Assembly (NCBI GenBank): GCA_943331145.2
Contig: CALQKL020000096.1
Coordinates: 1 to 7,918, forward strand
Length of the DNA: 7,918 bases
From: Chitinophaga pinensis
Lineage (GTDB): Bacteria; Bacteroidota; Bacteroidia; Chitinophagales; Chitinophagaceae
Direction of reading: 5' to 3'
The stretch's first letter is position 1; each line of letters opens with the position of its first letter. Made by a program: the position numbers and the translations under genes. Below are positions 6,492 to 7,918 of this stretch, piece by piece. Under the pieces are notes generated by a model. The model saw only the letters and a program-made list of their open reading frames with translations. It made no database searches and was not told the DNA's origin.

Positions 6492-6525
6492 ATTGTTCAA
6501 TTTCTTTTTCTTGAATAATTTTTTT
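6492..6525 (+). terminator. AU-rich hairpin with U-tract between the M48 gene and the small unknown gene
   Basis: ATTGTTCAA (6492-6500) pairs with TTGAATAAT (6511-6519) over 9 bp (one G-U) around a 10-nt pyrimidine loop, followed by T to 6525 (seven Ts counting the last stem base). It may terminate M48 transcripts 90 nt after their stop. However, it lies downstream of the 6434-6464 promoter, so it would also act in the leader of the next gene as a possible attenuator. The stem has only one G-C pair, so its strength is uncertain. Confidence 0.5.
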
Positions 6526-6547
6526 ACTAAAAAAATGTTTTCTCATT

Positions 6548-7003
6548 ATGGCCATTCAAACAGTTCTTGAAAAAATTCAATACAACAACGAGAAAAATAT
6601 TCTAATACAAGGCTTACCTTCTGCAGTTGAAAAACAATTTATGAAAATTACATTTTCAAAAAGTGTTACGCCTTTGCTTCGTGTAAAAAAAGTAGACTTC
6701 GCATTGGTTTTTGCCGTTAGTCAAAAACAACTGAATGATATTATAACAGAAATAATGCCTGCGCTTCATGTAAATACAAAATTGTGGGTTGCTCATCCAA
6801 AACCAACAGCTAAAATAGCTTCTGATTTATGCAGGGTGCTTCATTGGCAGGTTGTTGAAGATTTTCAATTGGAAGCAATTGATCAAATTGAGATGGACAA
6901 TGTTTGGTGTGCTACAAATTTTAAATTAGAAGGCGAAAATCATGCTATTAGTAATAGTGTACCTCGTTATAAATTAGCGAATACTGAAATGGAAATGGTT
7001 TAG
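6548..7003 (+). CDS. Small conserved-type protein of unknown function (DUF3052-like pattern)
   Basis: This 151-residue soluble protein has no signal peptide or membrane segment. Its layout recalls small uncharacterised proteins of the DUF3052 kind: a strand-rich stretch VDFALVFAVSQ (49-59), then KLWVAHPKPTAKIASDL (78-94) resembling their 'LWxAYPKxxSKIxxDxxR' core, then HW (99-100) and IEMDNVWCATNFKL (114-127) resembling 'IDxxWSAxRF'. I base this on remembered patterns, not a search, and no biochemical activity is known to me for such proteins. The ATG at 6548 follows an A/T-rich leader; an ATG at 6535 is out of frame and opens only an 11-codon ORF. It has its own strong promoter and a leader hairpin, and it stops 3 bp from the stop of convergent dnaG. 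Base composition resembles its neighbours, so there is no sign of recent transfer. Confidence 0.85.
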   Translation: MAIQTVLEKIQYNNEKNILIQGLPSAVEKQFMKITFSKSVTPLLRVKKVDFALVFAVSQKQLNDIITEIMPALHVNTKLWVAHPKPTAKIASDLCRVLHWQVVEDFQLEAIDQIEMDNVWCATNFKLEGENHAISNSVPRYKLANTEMEMV

Positions 7004-7006
7004 GTT

Positions 7007-7918
7007 TTATTTATAAATCACCATGCCTGTTTGCTGAGTAATTTCTTTCTCCATTTTCTTTAACATCTGATGCACTTGAATGCATACAAATTGCTGTTCA
7101 GGGTCGTTTGTTTTTTCTAATTCCGCCTGATTCTCCATCATTAATTTTTTGATTTTTCTCAATTGGAGATAGTTTAAAGTTGAACTCACTTCTTCCTTAT
7201 ATAAATCTTCTCTCGTAGCGATATAACCTTGGTAGTAATATTTCCAATTGGGACTAATTTCTGTTTCTTCTTCCATTAATTTGATTACCATGTTTTTTAT
7301 GGTTTCATCTTCATGATATAAAAAAAACTTTGCGTTTGGTGATTCGCCTTCATTATTGGCTTTTCTATATGCTTCAATTATTGTTATCAATAATTTATTT
7401 TCAATCATCTGGTTTATTTCCAATTCGTCAAGCGCAGCAATAATATGATTCGCTACGGTTGTATTTTCGTCCCATGGTTTCTGACCAAATTCTATCAAGC
7501 TTCTCACCAATGCCTGTTCTTGACGTTCGTCTTTATTGAGTAAATCATCAACATTATTATAAAAATCTTCAGGCAATTCGGACTTTATTTCTGGAGTAAT
7601 GCTGCCATTTGATTTAGTTTCTTCTTTAGAAATTCGGTTTCGAATGATATTGTTTACCAAAGCATTAAAGCCCGCTTCTTCAATTTTAAGGATTTCAGAG
7701 ACATTTCTTATGTAATCCTGGCGTTTTGTAAAATCTTCGGATTTATTAATTTTTGAAATGGTTTCTGCAATTTGGTTTACAACAGCAGATTTTTTAGCGG
7801 AATCTCCTTTTGCATCTTTTAAAGCAATTTCAAGTTGGAAAAGAATAAAATCCTTTTTCTCACTTTTTACAAATTCAATGAATGCTTCTTTGCCAATTTT
7901 ATTTACATAACTATCAGG
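7007..7918 (-). CDS. dnaG: DNA primase, C-terminal part (5' end beyond the right edge)
   Basis: The frame is open from the right edge to the TAA at 7009-7007, giving 303 codons of a longer gene. The visible protein starts PDSYVNKIGKEAFIEF, matching the 'DPDSYxxxxGxxAF' block after the TOPRIM catalytic core of DnaG. It continues KKDFILFQLELAIKDAKGD, AETISKINKSEDFTKRQDYI and EEAGFNALVNNIIRNRI, which fit the Bacteroidota DnaG linker and helical C-terminal region. That region contacts the replicative helicase DnaB; the protein makes RNA primers at the fork. The last 120 residues are helical and Glu/Lys-rich and end IYK. The zinc-binding and RNA polymerase domains lie outside the window. The coding sequence does not begin at the internal TTG at 7660; homology continues upstream to the edge. 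The gene is convergent with the small unknown gene, with 3 bp between stops and no clear terminator on either side. Confidence 0.92.
   Translation of the reverse strand, partial: PDSYVNKIGKEAFIEFVKSEKKDFILFQLEIALKDAKGDSAKKSAVVNQIAETISKINKSEDFTKRQDYIRNVSEILKIEEAGFNALVNNIIRNRISKEETKSNGSITPEIKSELPEDFYNNVDDLLNKDERQEQALVRSLIEFGQKPWDENTTVANHIIAALDELEINQMIENKLLITIIEAYRKANNEGESPNAKFFLYHEDETIKNMVIKLMEEETEISPNWKYYYQGYIATREDLYKEEVSSTLNYLQLRKIKKLMMENQAELEKTNDPEQQFVCIQVHQMLKKMEKEITQQTGMVIYK

Noticed and set aside
7007..7660. A complete 217-residue protein starting at the TTG at 7660
   Set aside because: The same frame stays open to the window end and encodes recognisable DnaG sequence there, so this is the C-terminal part of dnaG and not a separate gene.
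1..7918. Novel defence, mobile or biosynthetic system
   Set aside because: Every long frame is accounted for by a housekeeping, envelope or small conserved gene; no repeats, integrase, transposase, CRISPR or toxin-antitoxin pattern was seen.

Overview
The window is AT-rich DNA from a member of the Bacteroidota. Three things point there: several gaps carry the Bacteroidota -7 promoter box TAnnTTTG; no gene start has a clear Shine-Dalgarno sequence, and the leaders are A/T-rich instead; and the rpsO, pnp, prmA, plsY and dnaG products read like Bacteroidota versions. My guess is an environmental Chitinophagales/Sphingobacteriales-type organism, but genus cannot be judged from this.

Layout. Positions 1-1179 (minus strand) are the end of a surface-polysaccharide operon: a WbpB/WlbA-like Gfo/Idh/MocA sugar dehydrogenase, followed by the first 57 codons of a family-4-type glycosyltransferase that overlaps it by 4 nt and runs off the window. 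Diverging from it, on the plus strand, is rpsO (ribosomal protein S15) followed by pnp (polynucleotide phosphorylase), the conserved rpsO-pnp pair. Their 121-nt spacer holds two perfect hairpins. A strong intrinsic terminator follows pnp, and its U-tract ends 3 nt before the prmA start (ribosomal protein L11 methyltransferase). After a second terminator come plsY (acyl-phosphate:glycerol-3-phosphate acyltransferase) and an M48 zinc-metalloprotease lipoprotein with a GTG start. A small uncharacterised gene of 151 codons follows, with the best complete promoter in the window and a hairpin plus U-tract in its leader. The minus-strand 3' part of dnaG (DNA primase) fills the right end and is convergent with the small gene, with only 3 bp between the stop codons.

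The genes are mostly housekeeping: translation (rpsO, prmA), RNA decay (pnp), phospholipid synthesis (plsY), envelope proteolysis (M48), replication priming (dnaG) and envelope sugars at the left edge. I see no mobile element, CRISPR array, tRNA/rRNA gene, toxin-antitoxin pair or defence system. No gap between genes is longer than about 160 bp. The main points of interest are regulatory: inverted repeats lie just upstream of four start codons (pnp, prmA, the M48 gene and the small unknown gene).
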